NCBI RefSeq assembly: GCF_027409185.1
Contig: NC_084462.1
Span: 26,387,577 to 26,451,576, forward strand
DNA from: Cynocephalus volans
Lineage: Eukaryota; Chordata; Mammalia; Dermoptera; Cynocephalidae
Length of the DNA: 64,000 bases
Reading direction: 5' to 3'
Positions within the stretch are counted from its first letter, which is position 1; each line of letters opens with the position of its first letter. Below, one piece after another: positions 54,463-64,000 of this stretch. The position numbers and the translations under genes are program-made. The notes below the pieces were generated by a model that saw only the letters and a list, made by a program, of their open reading frames with translations, was not told the origin of the DNA and did no database searches.

Positions 54463-54852
54463 GTAAGTCCCCTCCCCTGTGCCCACCTGGGACAGGCTGA
54501 GCCCCTGTCTCTGGGTACCTTGTCACCTGCCCTCCAGCTCAGTCTGGAGAATCCCCAGGGATCCCACTGACCCCTCACAGGCCCTGCCAAGAGTGGATGG
54601 GTGACCTGGGCCAGGGTCCCTCCCGCTCCTGGATGGCTCCTCTGGTAGCACCATTCACAGTAGTTTCTGGAATTGTGCTGCAGGGGTGCCCTCCCTCAGA
54701 ACTCCTGCAGCTTGAGCCCCCCCACTTGTAACAGTGCAGTGGGAGCCCCAGCTCCCTGCCCCTGCCCTCCCGCTGCCACCCTGGGGCCCTCTCTGCAGGA
54801 TGGGCTGGGCCTGCCCCACCCCACCCCACTCCACCCCTCGTTTGCTCCCCAG

Positions 54853-54933
54853 GGGCGTCTGGTTCTCTCCAACAAGATGGCCCGCACTATTGGCTTCTTC
54901 TACATGCTGCTCCTGCACTGCTTGGTCTTCCTG
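54853..54933 (+). CDS. CUX1: CASP-specific exon 7 (membrane anchor)
   Basis: 27 codons, acceptor gctccccag|gggcgt, donor cttcctg|gtgagt. GRLVLSNKMAR leads into the single membrane span, TIGFFYMLLLHCLVFL, which continues in the next exon. CASP is a C-terminally anchored Golgi protein related to giantin, and its span is known for conserved Tyr and His residues; both are here (FFY... LLH). The long N-terminal coiled coil faces the cytosol. Confidence 0.96.
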
Positions 54934-55734
54934 GTGAGTGTCCAGACTGGCAGGCCAGGGATGCATCCAGCACATTCCCTGGGCCTTCTGGGCAGCAGGG
55001 ACCCTGTTACTGGGGCCTGGCCCCTGCGCCTACCCCGAGCCACACGCTCAGCTCTGGGCCACTCCTCTCCCCTTGGCCCACCTGGGGACTGAGGGGCCCA
55101 CCCAGGGGTCCCTGCCCCACCAGGGCAGCGGCTGTGGAAGAGGTCTGGCTGACCACACCCAGGGCCCAGTCCTGCAGGGTCTAGGTGGAAAGCAGGGCTG
55201 TGATGGGAGTCTGAGGCAGGAGTGGGGCAGGTCTAACTACCTCCCCCAAGGGACAGCCAGGTGGGCTGTACACAGGAGGGACATCTTGAGCTGAATCTCC
55301 TCAGGTGCAGGGCCTCATTGCAGTTGGTGGGCAGAGGACATGCAGAGGCCTAGTGATGCCTCCGTGCCTGCCAAGTGCGCAGAGAAGAGGGGTAGGCTGT
55401 TTCTATGGAAGGCTCCAGCCTCGGGGACCCCACCCCAGCCAGGCCACAGTCAAGATGGCCCCTACAGGACTCACCTGGGCTCCAACTCAGACCCCAGGGC
55501 CCAGCGGGTCCTGGCCTTGCCCAGGGTATGCCCACGGTGTTAGGGATGGCACCTGTACCTGAGTCTGTCTGACTGTCTGTGAAACAGGCAGGCACAGCGG
55601 TGTCTCAGGCCCACCTGCCCTGGGGCTTGAGCCACGAGCACTGTCACATCCAGGGACCAGGTCCAGGGGTCCTAGATGGGTTGCAGGTGTGGCCATGGGG
55701 TAGGTGGGTAGCTCACAGTGTCTCCACCTGGCAG
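54934..55734 (+). other. CUX1: CASP intron 7
   Basis: 0.8 kb of G/C-rich sequence ending in ccacctggcag. No recognised repeat or gene. Confidence 0.8.
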
Positions 55735-55799
55735 GTGCTCTACAAACTGGCATGGAGTGAGAGCGTGGAGAGGGACTGCGCCACCTTCTGCGCCAAGAA
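55735..55799 (+). CDS. CUX1: CASP-specific exon 8 (end of span, lumenal start)
   Basis: Acceptor cctggcag|gtgctc, donor ccaagaa|gtgagg. VLYKLAW finishes the membrane span. SESVERDCATFCAK then lies on the lumenal side and has two Cys that could pair. The exon ends after two bases of a Lys codon. If the intron were retained, the frame would read one Lys and stop at once (TGA 55,801-55,803). The intron (55,800-56,025) is only 226 bp. Confidence 0.95.
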
Positions 55800-56025
55800 G
55801 TGAGGATACCTACCAGGGCCCCAGCACAGCCCTGCACCCAGCCCCCAGCACCACCCTGCGACCTCCCAGCCACTCCACTGTGTTCCTTGCATCTCCAGCC
55901 CTCCACCCTAGCCCCCCGCCGTGCCCAACCCCCAGCCCCCACCGTGTCGCACAGTACAGGCACCCCACACACACGTTTCTCTCCTTTTTACACTTGGCCT
56001 CACCAAAAGTTTCTGTGTCCCCCAG

Positions 56026-56095
56026 GTTCGCCGACCACCTGCACAAGTTCCATGAGAACGACAACGGGGCAGCGGCTGGTGACTTGTGGCAGTGA
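56026..56095 (+). CDS. CUX1: CASP-specific terminal coding exon
   Basis: Acceptor gtcccccag|gttcgcc. The first base completes Lys. Then 22 residues, FADHLHKFHENDNGAAAG then DLWQ, and TGA at 56,093-56,095. This short hydrophilic lumenal tail with the DLWQ end matches CASP. In all, the window encodes about 258 CASP-specific residues; the shared N-terminal part (about 420 residues in human) is outside it. Confidence 0.96.
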
Positions 56096-56985
56096 CACCC
56101 GGGGGTCTCCCCCACGACAGTGATGGCTGCATTTCCCACCCCTCCTTGCTCAGCTGCTTTTAATGACTTAGCTGTCCCTGGAGAATCCCCCACAGAAACT
56201 GCCCTTCTCCTCTGTCCAACAGCTGCCAGAGGTCCCAGGTCCCCTCGGGCCCCCTTGAAAGAATGTCTGAACTACATCAGGCCCCTAGGTCCAGATAGCC
56301 CCTAATGCCTGGCCAGGCTGAGCCAGTGGGGCCCCCTTAGGCCCCACTTCAGGCTGGTGACCCAGCCTGGGCTCTGCCCACAGCCTGACCTGTGGCCCTG
56401 GTGGCAGAGGACCCTAGCTATAACACTGATTGATTCATCACTGATTCTGGCCAAGGTTAATCCAGTTTGAATTCTCCGGGCCTATCTGCACCAGAGCTCT
56501 GGTACCCCTTAGGCTCCCCTAAGACCTGCCCCCCTACAAGAGGTTTAAGGCCCTTCCTTTCAGGCCAGCGTGCTTTTGAGTCCAACCTCCCACCTGCCTT
56601 TGTCACTGACCCCACCTCCCAGAGGACATAAGTTTGACAAGACTTTGTCTGCTTACCACCCCACCCCAAGAGGGGGAGCCCCAAGTGTGGGGCAGTTTCC
56701 ATTACCCACTCCCTGTCCCCAGATACATGTGATTTCTGCTTTCTTCTTTAGCAAGATATTCTGGTTTCTAGGTGAGGAAGAATCTCCATGAGCCGCGCAT
56801 GTTCCAGGCTCTTCAGACCCAAAGACTGGTCTGAGCAGCCAAGTGTTTCTTGGCCAAGCAGAAGTGGCAGTGGGCTATCCTAGCATAGCCACCTCTCAGG
56901 GCCACTGGCAGATCTTCCTAAGTTAGATTTGCGCTTGCATGTTTAGCTTTGCCCATTTGGAATAAACCATGGTTGCAGCCACGCT
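56096..56985 (+). other. CUX1: CASP 3' UTR
   Basis: About 0.9 kb after the CASP stop, mostly C-rich at first, ending with AATAAA at 56,961-56,966 and a GT-containing downstream stretch (gctggtgcccatgctctgtg). The cleavage site is inferred at about 56,980. It is ten times shorter than the 3' UTR of the CUX1 factor mRNA from the same gene. Confidence 0.85.
56961..56966 (+). terminator. CUX1: CASP poly(A) signal AATAAA
   Basis: Canonical hexamer 866 bp after the CASP stop, preceded by 'gcccatttgg'. It is the only canonical signal between the stop and 57 kb. Confidence 0.88.
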
Positions 56986-59180
56986 GGTGCCCATGCTCTG
57001 TGACTCTGGAGCTCTGGGACACTGAGGGGACTGGAGGCTGGTGCGCCGGCTGCACCACTCCTGAGAGCTGGGACTGGACCTCAAAACTGGTCTGTTGATG
57101 TGGGGCACGACCACATAGGACATCTCTCTCCCTCTTCCTGTTCCCAAGAATCCCATGAGTGGGTCCAGAGCCTTGCTGAAGTCCAAACTCACAGTGTCTG
57201 AGTTCTCTCAAGCAGACAAGCAACCACAATGAAATGGCAAATCCATTCCTTTACTCAAAAACCTCCTGTCAGGCAGTGGTAGAATGTATGACGTATCTTG
57301 GATCCACGTCAGCTTGTGGGGAATCCCTGCTTCCCTTTCTGTGTGCACCAGAGCCGCATCAGGAGCATGCCCCTTTCCCTTGAAGCCCATGCCCACCAAG
57401 CCCCCTGAGCACCAGCCTTGCCTGGGGACTCCTTTGAGCCACAGGTCTGGGCTGCCTCACCCCAGGCCAGCCCCACTCACGTAGCCCCCTCACACCCAGG
57501 TGGAGGAGCACTTCCTCTTGGTCTGTCATGGTTGGCATTACCGCACTATCCAGGTGACCCCCAAGGCTGGCTCCAAACCCACTCCCACTCTGCAGTCCAC
57601 CAGGCCGGAGTCCCCTGTGCTATCTCGGCTGAGTTTTAGTCCTGAACAGTCTGGAATTTGTGCATCACAAAGAGGTACATCACAAAGAGGAGCCCCACTC
57701 CCATCCTCCCTCATCATCTGCCCCATCAGAACTTCCTCCAAGGCCCCAGAGCTGCCTGTCCTCAGATACCCAGGATGGACCTGTCCTCCCTGACTCTCCT
57801 TCCGGTCCCCCATGACAGCTGCTCTTGGCCAACCATGGGTCTCCCTCCCCGCCCCAAACCTAGGCACTTCCACATCTCCTGTTAGTTCCTCCTTGTGGGC
57901 TGGAGTCACCAGGCAGCAGCCCCTCCTCACTTCCTCCTCCCTGGGGATCAGAGCGATTGGCCTGCTCGGGGCTTCACATGCCAGGACTTCCTCTGGCCAC
58001 TGACAGCGCACCAGCAGAGCTCAGCCCACAACTCTGAACCAGGTTAGTCCACTGCGGGCCAGACTCACCCTTCTCCCAGGAGGGTGGGGTCCACAGCCCT
58101 GTGACAGGGTATAGAGCCTTCCTCTCCCCCACCCCCACCTCACCCTTCTGGCCTCATTCATAAGTGTCCTGGTTCCCAGCCAGGCCTCCAGGTCTGTGTG
58201 GAGCTCCAATCGATGGCTGGACCACCGCCTAAGCTTTCATTAAGTGTTTGCTGGCCATGTCCTGCTGGGGCAGCAGCTGGTGTGTGTGTGGCAGGGAAGG
58301 GACTAGGTAGCAGGGCCTCCGACGAGGCTGCCTTGCTTCAGCGCCCCTGTGGAAGGCAGCACCAGGGCTGGCGGGCCCCGGGCGAGAGCTCCAGCCAGAC
58401 TCCACCTCCACTTGCCCAGGGCTCCTCTCTAGGCTCCACCCTTCATCTGTAAGATGGGGATAAAAACCCTTGCCTGTCCTGCTTCCTGGGAAATTAGAGA
58501 TGTGAAATGGCTTTGGTTAAAGGGCTCTCTACAAAGGTCAGAGGTCACTATGGGTGGGGGATGGCAACAGATGGAGGCTCTCCCTGCAAGAAGGGAGACC
58601 ACAGAACTGCCAGAGGTGAGAGCAGGGAGAAGCTGACCTAACCCCCTGTAGGGGCTACGGGCTTGGGCCAGGGAGCAAGAAGGGAGAGGAGGGGAGAAGG
58701 CACTCAGGGACCCTCACCCACCTTTCCCCAGGAGCAAGCAGTAGGTCACATCTCTGAGTGGCCCCTTGCACACTTCTGCTCACACCGATGCCACCCTCTC
58801 TTCTGGGTCCCCTTCCAGGCCTGCTGGAGCCCCTGCACCTCTTCTGGGAAGCCTCCAGGAGGCCCCTGGTGCTCCCGGGACCAGTGGGACTCTGTTTTCT
58901 TAGCCCAACTTGTCTCTGACCTAGTCTAGGCCCAGTTCTGGAGCCCAACAGGGGTGAGAAAGCCAGGACTGTGCCCCCATCACCCCCGTATGACCTCTGA
59001 CAGCTATCCGGTGGCATCAGTCTCCCTGTCACGTGAAGGTTGGGAGGTGCGGGTCGTCTTCAAGAGATCTTCCCTATCCTGTGGCCCCGCGCCGGGAGGG
59101 CTGGAGGGAGGGGGCGTGCTCGCCCTCGGAATTTATGAGAACCAGACGTCGACTTCCACTTCGTTGCGACATCTGGGCCT
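56986..59180. other. Intergenic region CUX1/CASP to SH2B2
   Basis: About 2.2 kb. No conserved coding stretch seen. A L2-like patch may lie at about 58,790-58,900 (ctcttctgggaagcctccagg), and a MIR-like scrap at about 58,440-58,475 (cttcatctgtaagatgggg). G/C content rises towards the CpG island at the right. Confidence 0.7.
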
Positions 59181-59639
59181 CCTCGAGGTTCCCACTGTCC
59201 CCGCGGCAGAGGGTACGGCCACAGCAGCGGCCCCCACTGGGCGCCCGTCACCAAGGGGCGCTCCGAGGGCGTCCACGCCCCATACACCGCACCATGCAGA
59301 GCCCCCGCCCGGCCCCATCATCCGCGCTCCCGGAGTCACCAACCCGGGACCTCTGCCACGGGGAGATTCTGGCGCCTGGCCCGGGACCGGCTCCGCGACA
59401 CAGGGCCCCCCGGCCCAGATGGGGCGGCTCGGGGCCAATGCCTAACCCTTCTGGGACCCAGGGCAGGGCGATCCCGGCCTCGCCGCCTCGGGGAAGAAGC
59501 AAGAACCGGCCTCGGGCGCAGCTCAGGCTCAGCGAAGGGCGGGAGGCGCGGCGGGGCGGGACCGGCGCGGCGCGAGGCGGGAGGGGGCGGGGCCGCGGCG
59601 GGGGCGGGGCCGGCAGGCACGCGCCGCGCGGGCGGGGGG

Positions 59640-59926
59640 CGCAAGGAGGAGCGGGCGGGGCGCGCGCCGCGCGGGGCTGGGCTCGGAGCGCGCGGAGCTC
59701 GGCAGCAGGGAGAGCCGCGCAGGGGCCGCGCCGAGACCGCGAGGAGCGCACGAGCCCTGGAGGTTGTGGGCCAGGGAGGGAGGAGCCGCCGCCGCCGCCG
59801 GCTCCTGCCCGGAGGGAGCCCAACGCGCCGCCGGCCATGAGCCGCCGGGCCCCGGGAGCCCGGCCGCGGTCCGGGCAGCGCTCCGCCGGCGCCCCGGCCC
59901 GCGCGGCTGCAGCTGCGCGCCTGTAG
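59640..59926 (+). other. SH2B2: Probable non-coding exon 1 of SH2B2
   Basis: G/C-rich leader ending at a good donor, cgcctgtag|gtacgg. The transcription start is not visible; the left limit is only a guess within the CpG island. The main SH2B2 start codon should lie in a later exon outside the window. Confidence 0.5.
59837..59926 (+). CDS. Upstream ORF in the SH2B2 leader (29 residues)
   Basis: ATG at 59,837 with G at -3 (ccggccatga), then MSRRAPGARPRSGQRSAGAP plus nine more residues, rich in Ala and Arg, and TAG at 59,924-59,926. The stop is the last codon before the donor, so the small frame is closed inside the exon. If the exon is real, ribosomes would meet this frame before the SH2B2 start. 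No known peptide is recognised. In G/C-rich sequence such a frame can arise by chance. Confidence 0.4.
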   Translation: MSRRAPGARPRSGQRSAGAPARAAAAARL

Positions 59927-61629
59927 GTACGGCCTGCTTGTCCTCAGTTCCCCGTCCCCTGGTTCCTCACCCCCAGCCCACGTCTGTCCCTGAGGGCGTG
60001 CTTGTGTGTGCGCACCGCTGCCCCGGGGAGCGCGGCCGCACGCGCCCTGGTCCGCGCGTGTCGTCTTTGTGTGCGCGGGTGGGAGGAGGGAGGGTGCGCG
60101 AGGGAAGGGATGCGTCCGCAGCTGGGATCGGCTCCCCGATCCCCATCCCGGGCTGAGCGGGGAGTGGCGGGAGGGGCCGAGCCACCCCCGGAGCAGCTGC
60201 GCCCCCGCCCCCTCTTAGGGCCCAGGCCAGGCGGTGGGGCGAGCGCAGCGGGCGCCCTGGAGGAGGGGTCTCTGGCTGGGGGGAGGGGGCGCCCAGGTTC
60301 CTTCCCTAGGCTTGGGGGGGGGGCAGTGTTCAACCTAGAATGAGGGTGAGGACCATGGGCTGGTGTCAGGAGGTACCCCAGCCGGGCCACATTGTCCGGA
60401 CCGGCACGCCCTCCGTTTGGTCCGAGCCCCCTTTCCTACGGCCACTCTTCCCGACCCGCCCACCCGGGGAGCTCTCCAGCAGCCCCGGTTAGTCGGGAGG
60501 ATCTCCGAGGGACGCTGAGAGGCCGGCGCCTTTAAGAAGGGGCGGGTTCGTGCCCTCCATTCAGGCCCTTCGGCTCGGCCATTGATGAACCTGCGGACCA
60601 TTGATGAACCTTCGGGCAGCTCGGGGCCCGGAACCGTGCCAGCCCAGCGGGCCGAGGTCGGGCAGAGGCAGGGACCCATCCGGGTCCCTGCAGCTCCCGG
60701 AGTGGGATCTCTAGTGACGGGGTCCTCTCAGGACCCATACAGGGCGGTCTGGGCAGCCTTAGTAACTGTGAATAAGCCTGTGAGTATGAATAAGCCTGAA
60801 TCTACATTCACACCAAGTTGGTGCAGGGGAGAGCCTCAGGGTGGGCTGTCAGACCTGGGTTGGCCCCTACCTCTGCCCTCTGTGCCACCATTATCCACCC
60901 TGTAATATGGGGATGGTGTTGCCTGCCTCCTAGCTGGGTGGCTAGCAAGAGTTGCCTCTCTGACCACGGGGCGAGAGAGCACCTCTGGAAGGGCAGGGGA
61001 GCCGTGGGGAGTGGTTTCCCCGAGAGGTTTTGGCTGCCTCTGGCCGGGGCAATGATCTGAAGCCCCCTACTCTGCCCCACTTTGAACAAATCTCTTCCCT
61101 CCTGGCCTCCTCTATCCAGGAAGCCACTGGTTGGGGGAGTGACCTAGAACTTTCCAACTGCAGGAACTTTGGGAGAGGTCTAGCAGCCGCAGCAAGTACC
61201 CCTTAGGCTGTATGGATCAGGGTGTTCATGAGGGTCTCAGAGGCATTTTCCCACCAGCTTCTTCCTTCTACTGTCCTCCCTAGAGGCCTCTCCCACCAGT
61301 GTCAGGGAACAGCCCCACTCCCTGGATGGTGTGAATGATGGTGGACAAGAGCTTCTGATGCTGCTTAGTTGAATGGTTCCAGGTAATCGAGGGTTAATGA
61401 ACATGCTTTTCTTCTTACTTTTATTGTGAAAAACCTGTCTAAAGTTTCTAAACCCCTCTTCCCTACTTAGTGTGGGTCTCCTGGAAAGGAGTCCGGAACA
61501 CACACCCAGGGGTGGGCTTCCCTTGGGGGTGTTTGAGGTGAGACCCCCACCCAGGTGGAGCCTGGGGCTCCCAGGGCTGAGCTTTCGGTTTCCAGCTGAC
61601 TGGGGCCAGGCTAAGGGCATCAGTGCTGT

Positions 61630-61800
61630 TTCTCATGTAATCTTCACAACAACTCTGTGGGTTTGGTTCTATTATTATCCCCAGTTTACAGAGAAAGAAA
61701 CAAATTAGGGAGGTGAAATGACTTGCCCAAAGTCATGCAGCCGACAAGCCAGGCCTCCAAACCACTTCTCCCTGACAAGAGCCTGAATCTTACTCCTTGC
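61630..61800 (-). repeat. MIR element (antisense)
   Basis: Plus strand: 'catgtaatcttcacaacaac', 'ctattattatccccagttta' and 'aatgacttgcccaaagtcat', the reverse complement of MIR. Confidence 0.82.
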
Positions 61801-62179
61801 ACTGTCTGCCCAGCCTTTGTAGGGAATTGGGGACTTAGGTGCTTTGGGCCTCCTGGCTGCTGTCCCCATGGGGTTCTGGTCCAGTCTTGGAGCCTGCCTT
61901 CCCCACCTCATTCTCACTTTCCATGTGGGGCCACAGGGGTGGTCAGAGCTCTGGGGCCTGGAGAGGTTTCTCTTCCCTCCACACCTGGTAGGGTCTGTTG
62001 TTATGCCTGTGCCCTGTCTCAGGGGATAGCAGGTGTGACTCCTCACTGTGAGGTCACAGCCCGCACCTGTTTGGGCAGAGTGAGGCAGGGTGCAGGGGTA
62101 CATGTTTGGCTCCTGTGGGTAAAGCAGGGTTTGGGCTGCATTCTCCAGATACATCTGACCCTCTGAAGATAAAGCCCAG

Positions 62180-62760
62180 CTGGGGCGGGTATAACAGCTA
62201 TTTGGGGGCTCACAGTCTGGTGGAGATAAGACACAAGCCATGTGGTGTTGTGGAGGGGCAGGGGGTCAAGCAATGGTGGGGCAGGGACAGGATACAGGGC
62301 ATTCTGAGGCCTCCATAGGCCCAGGGGCCTACCAGCTATTGGGGCAGAGGAGTGGAGGAAGGTGGGGCAGTGCCAGGCTAGGTGCTGAGACTTCGAGCAG
62401 AGAGCAAGCAGGGGTTGGAGGAAGAGGATGTATTAGGACTTGAGTGTGGTGAGTTTGAAGTACCTGGAGATCAGCCAGGCTGGGAATTAAGGAGTGCAGA
62501 GAAAGACCCAGGGAAACTTGATAAGCACCTCCAATGCCGAGTTCTGGGATGCTCAGCACTGAAGGGAGCCACCGGAGGTCTCAGTTAGGAATCACTGGTA
62601 TGTGTGTCATGAAAAAGCCAGAGGCAGACTGGTGGGCTGGGTGGCAGGGATTGAGGGTGGCATCCTGCAGGTTTGTGGGGGCTGAGCCAGGGTCCAGGTG
62701 AGGTCCGTGACAATTGAGAGGCTGCAAGGTGCGGGCCAAGGCTGAGAGGGGGCACTTCTG
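62180..62760 (-). repeat. L2-like fragments (antisense)
   Basis: 'gggctcacagtctggtggag' on the plus strand is the reversed L2 3' region; 'gtgagtttgaagtacctgga' further on matches an inner part of antisense L2. Diverged and probably incomplete. Confidence 0.5.
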
Positions 62761-63514
62761 CCCTGCAACCCAAGAGGGCAGGATGGTGTGGGAGAGAACA
62801 GGGCCAGTGTAACTGGAGCCAGTCCAGCCTGCTCTCCACCTATGGACCCTAGCCAGTAACTGTCCAGCACCGGGTGCTCCTGAAGGAGGATGGGCCTACC
62901 TCTTGAGCCTCCATGCCCTGGCTTAGCTTGTTGTCTTGTAGGGCCCAGTTCTGGAACTTCTGCCCCCCAGCCTCTCAGAATGCCTCCTCCTCTAACAGTG
63001 GGCATCTCTTTTCCCGAAGGAGGGACTGCATCCCCCCGCTGTGCCCTCGGAGGGGGAGCTACCAAGGAAGAGGTCCCTGCTAGGAAGAGCATTTGCTCCA
63101 GAAAGGGACAGATCTGGAACTTGGCTTGCGCTCCCCTCTAGCTCATTCTGCAGCCCTGGACCCACCTGTATGGCCTAGACACATAGTGGGAACCAGTACA
63201 AATCTAGTGAATGATGAACTAGTCACCTCCTCGCCAGATCTGCTTTTCTTCATCCATGCAATGAGAGAAACCTCTCTTTCCCACAGGGAAGAAGTGAGGG
63301 GTGAAGGGTTTTTAACAGGGGCATGGCACAACTGGATGTACATTCTGGGAAACTGCCTTTCGCCACACTGTGGAGCCTGGATTAGCCGGGGGAGGGGAGG
63401 GGTGGAGGAAGGTCAGAGAGAAGGCCTCTGCAGCCATCTGCCCAGAGCAGTCACAGGGAAACAGGGAATGGATGACAAATGTTTAGGAAGTAGAAGCAGA
63501 GGAGCTTTGATTCT

Positions 63515-63705
63515 TAAACTACTTATTTAATCCTCATGACAGCCCTGTGAGGCTGGTGTTGCTCTTACCCTCCATTTTAACCAATGAGGAAACTGAGGCC
63601 ATAAGAGGCCAAGGGGTCCCACAGCCAGGAAGCAGGGGAGCTGGGATTCAAACCCAGACAGTCTGGCTCCAGATCTCAGGCTTTTAACCGCTCCACTGTC
63701 CCAGC
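63515..63705 (-). repeat. MIR element (antisense)
   Basis: Plus strand: 'tatttaatcctcatgacagc', 'ccaatgaggaaactgaggcc', 'gctgggattcaaacccagac' and 'agtctggctccagatctcag'. A near full-length MIR in reverse. Confidence 0.88.
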
Positions 63706-64000
63706 GTGTCAAATGACCAGATGTGCACGTAGGGAGACGCCCAGGCCATTGGGTCCCCTGGGACTGAGAGCCTGCAGAGCCAGCAGGGCTTGTCAAGGTT
63801 GTGTGTGTCAGTAAAAGCGAGGGGGCTCAGCAGAAGGGCTCCCACCCTCCAGAGGTGGCAAAGGCTGAGAGTTGCGAGAGGCATGAGGGCGTACTGGGCG
63901 CAGAGTGGCTCTTACGGCTGCTTCCCAGTGACGTTCCCCAGAGCAGGCCTCACCTCAGATGGGGAAATAAACCTGTACATGAGAACAGAGATGCTCGGTC

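Larger units (their letters stand above)
59180..60300 (+). promoter_or_regulatory. SH2B2: CpG-island promoter, probably SH2B2
   Basis: Dense CpG with the peak at about 59,520-59,930. Two GC boxes (gggggcggggcc) lie at about 59,583 and 59,600, and no TATA box is seen. In mammals SH2B2 (APS, an SH2/PH adaptor in insulin and cytokine-receptor signalling) follows CUX1 on the same strand at short distance, which is the reason for the name. No SH2B2 protein sequence is in the window, so the identity rests on gene order. Confidence 0.7.
60301..64000 (+). other. SH2B2: Probable SH2B2 intron 1 (5' part)
   Basis: No coding exon found. It contains short tandem duplications near 60,583-60,620 and 60,772-60,800, a MIR remnant at about 60,840-60,960, an antisense MIR at about 61,630-61,800, L2-like antisense sequence at about 62,180-62,760 and an antisense MIR at about 63,515-63,705. 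Confidence 0.55.

Noticed and set aside
59033..59926. 297-residue open frame through the SH2B2 CpG island
   Set aside because: Low-complexity Arg/Gly/Pro product from G/C-rich sequence without stops; no recognised domain, and most of it lies upstream of the likely transcription start. Only the final 29-codon part is kept as a uORF candidate.
60301..64000. SH2B2 coding exons (dimerisation, PH or SH2 domain)
   Set aside because: No open frame in this part resembles any of these domains; they should lie beyond 64 kb.

Overview
The window is nuclear DNA from a placental mammal. It covers the 3' half of CUX1 (a CUT-homeodomain transcription factor and, by alternative splicing, the Golgi protein CASP) and the probable start of the next gene, SH2B2. 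Evidence for a mammal is the set of short exons with GT/AG borders, introns filled with old MIR, L2, L1 and MER20 copies, CpG islands, and close coding matches to CUX1 and CASP. One recent SINE at about 10.38-10.54 kb is a dimer of two tRNA-Ile-like units with an A tail and no tRNA-unrelated body. That is the structure of the t-SINE family of colugos (Dermoptera). No Alu, B1/B2, carnivore or ruminant SINE was seen. A colugo is therefore the best guess, from a single element.

Layout (all genes on the + strand): 1-15,948 is a CUX1 intron. Four exons follow: 15,949-16,251 and 19,360-19,548 (CUT repeat 3), 24,980-25,244 (homeodomain), and 30,132-30,780 (end of homeodomain, acidic/Ala-Pro-rich C-terminus, stop). 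A 3' UTR of about 8.9 kb ends near 39.64 kb. Transcripts that bypass this end splice instead into nine CASP-specific exons between 48,841 and 56,095, with a poly(A) signal at 56,961. The CASP exons encode the last coiled-coil segments, one membrane span and a short lumenal tail. About 2.5 kb further on lies a dense CpG island (about 59.2-60.3 kb) with a splice donor at 59,927. Its position just downstream of CUX1 fits SH2B2 exon 1. No SH2B2 coding exon is visible before the window ends.

One genomic stretch thus ends two unrelated proteins: a nuclear DNA-binding factor using the first set of 3' exons, and a Golgi tail-anchored coiled-coil protein using the second. Other notable items are a full-length NEDD8 retrocopy antisense in a CUX1 intron (open frame, conjugating glycine lost), the t-SINE inside an L2 tail, a miR-122-type seed match in the 3' UTR, facing T17/A20 tracts near the CUX1 transcript end, and a short upstream ORF ending exactly at the SH2B2 donor. 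I found no sign of an unknown gene system; the novelty is at the level of lineage-specific insertions and regulatory candidates.
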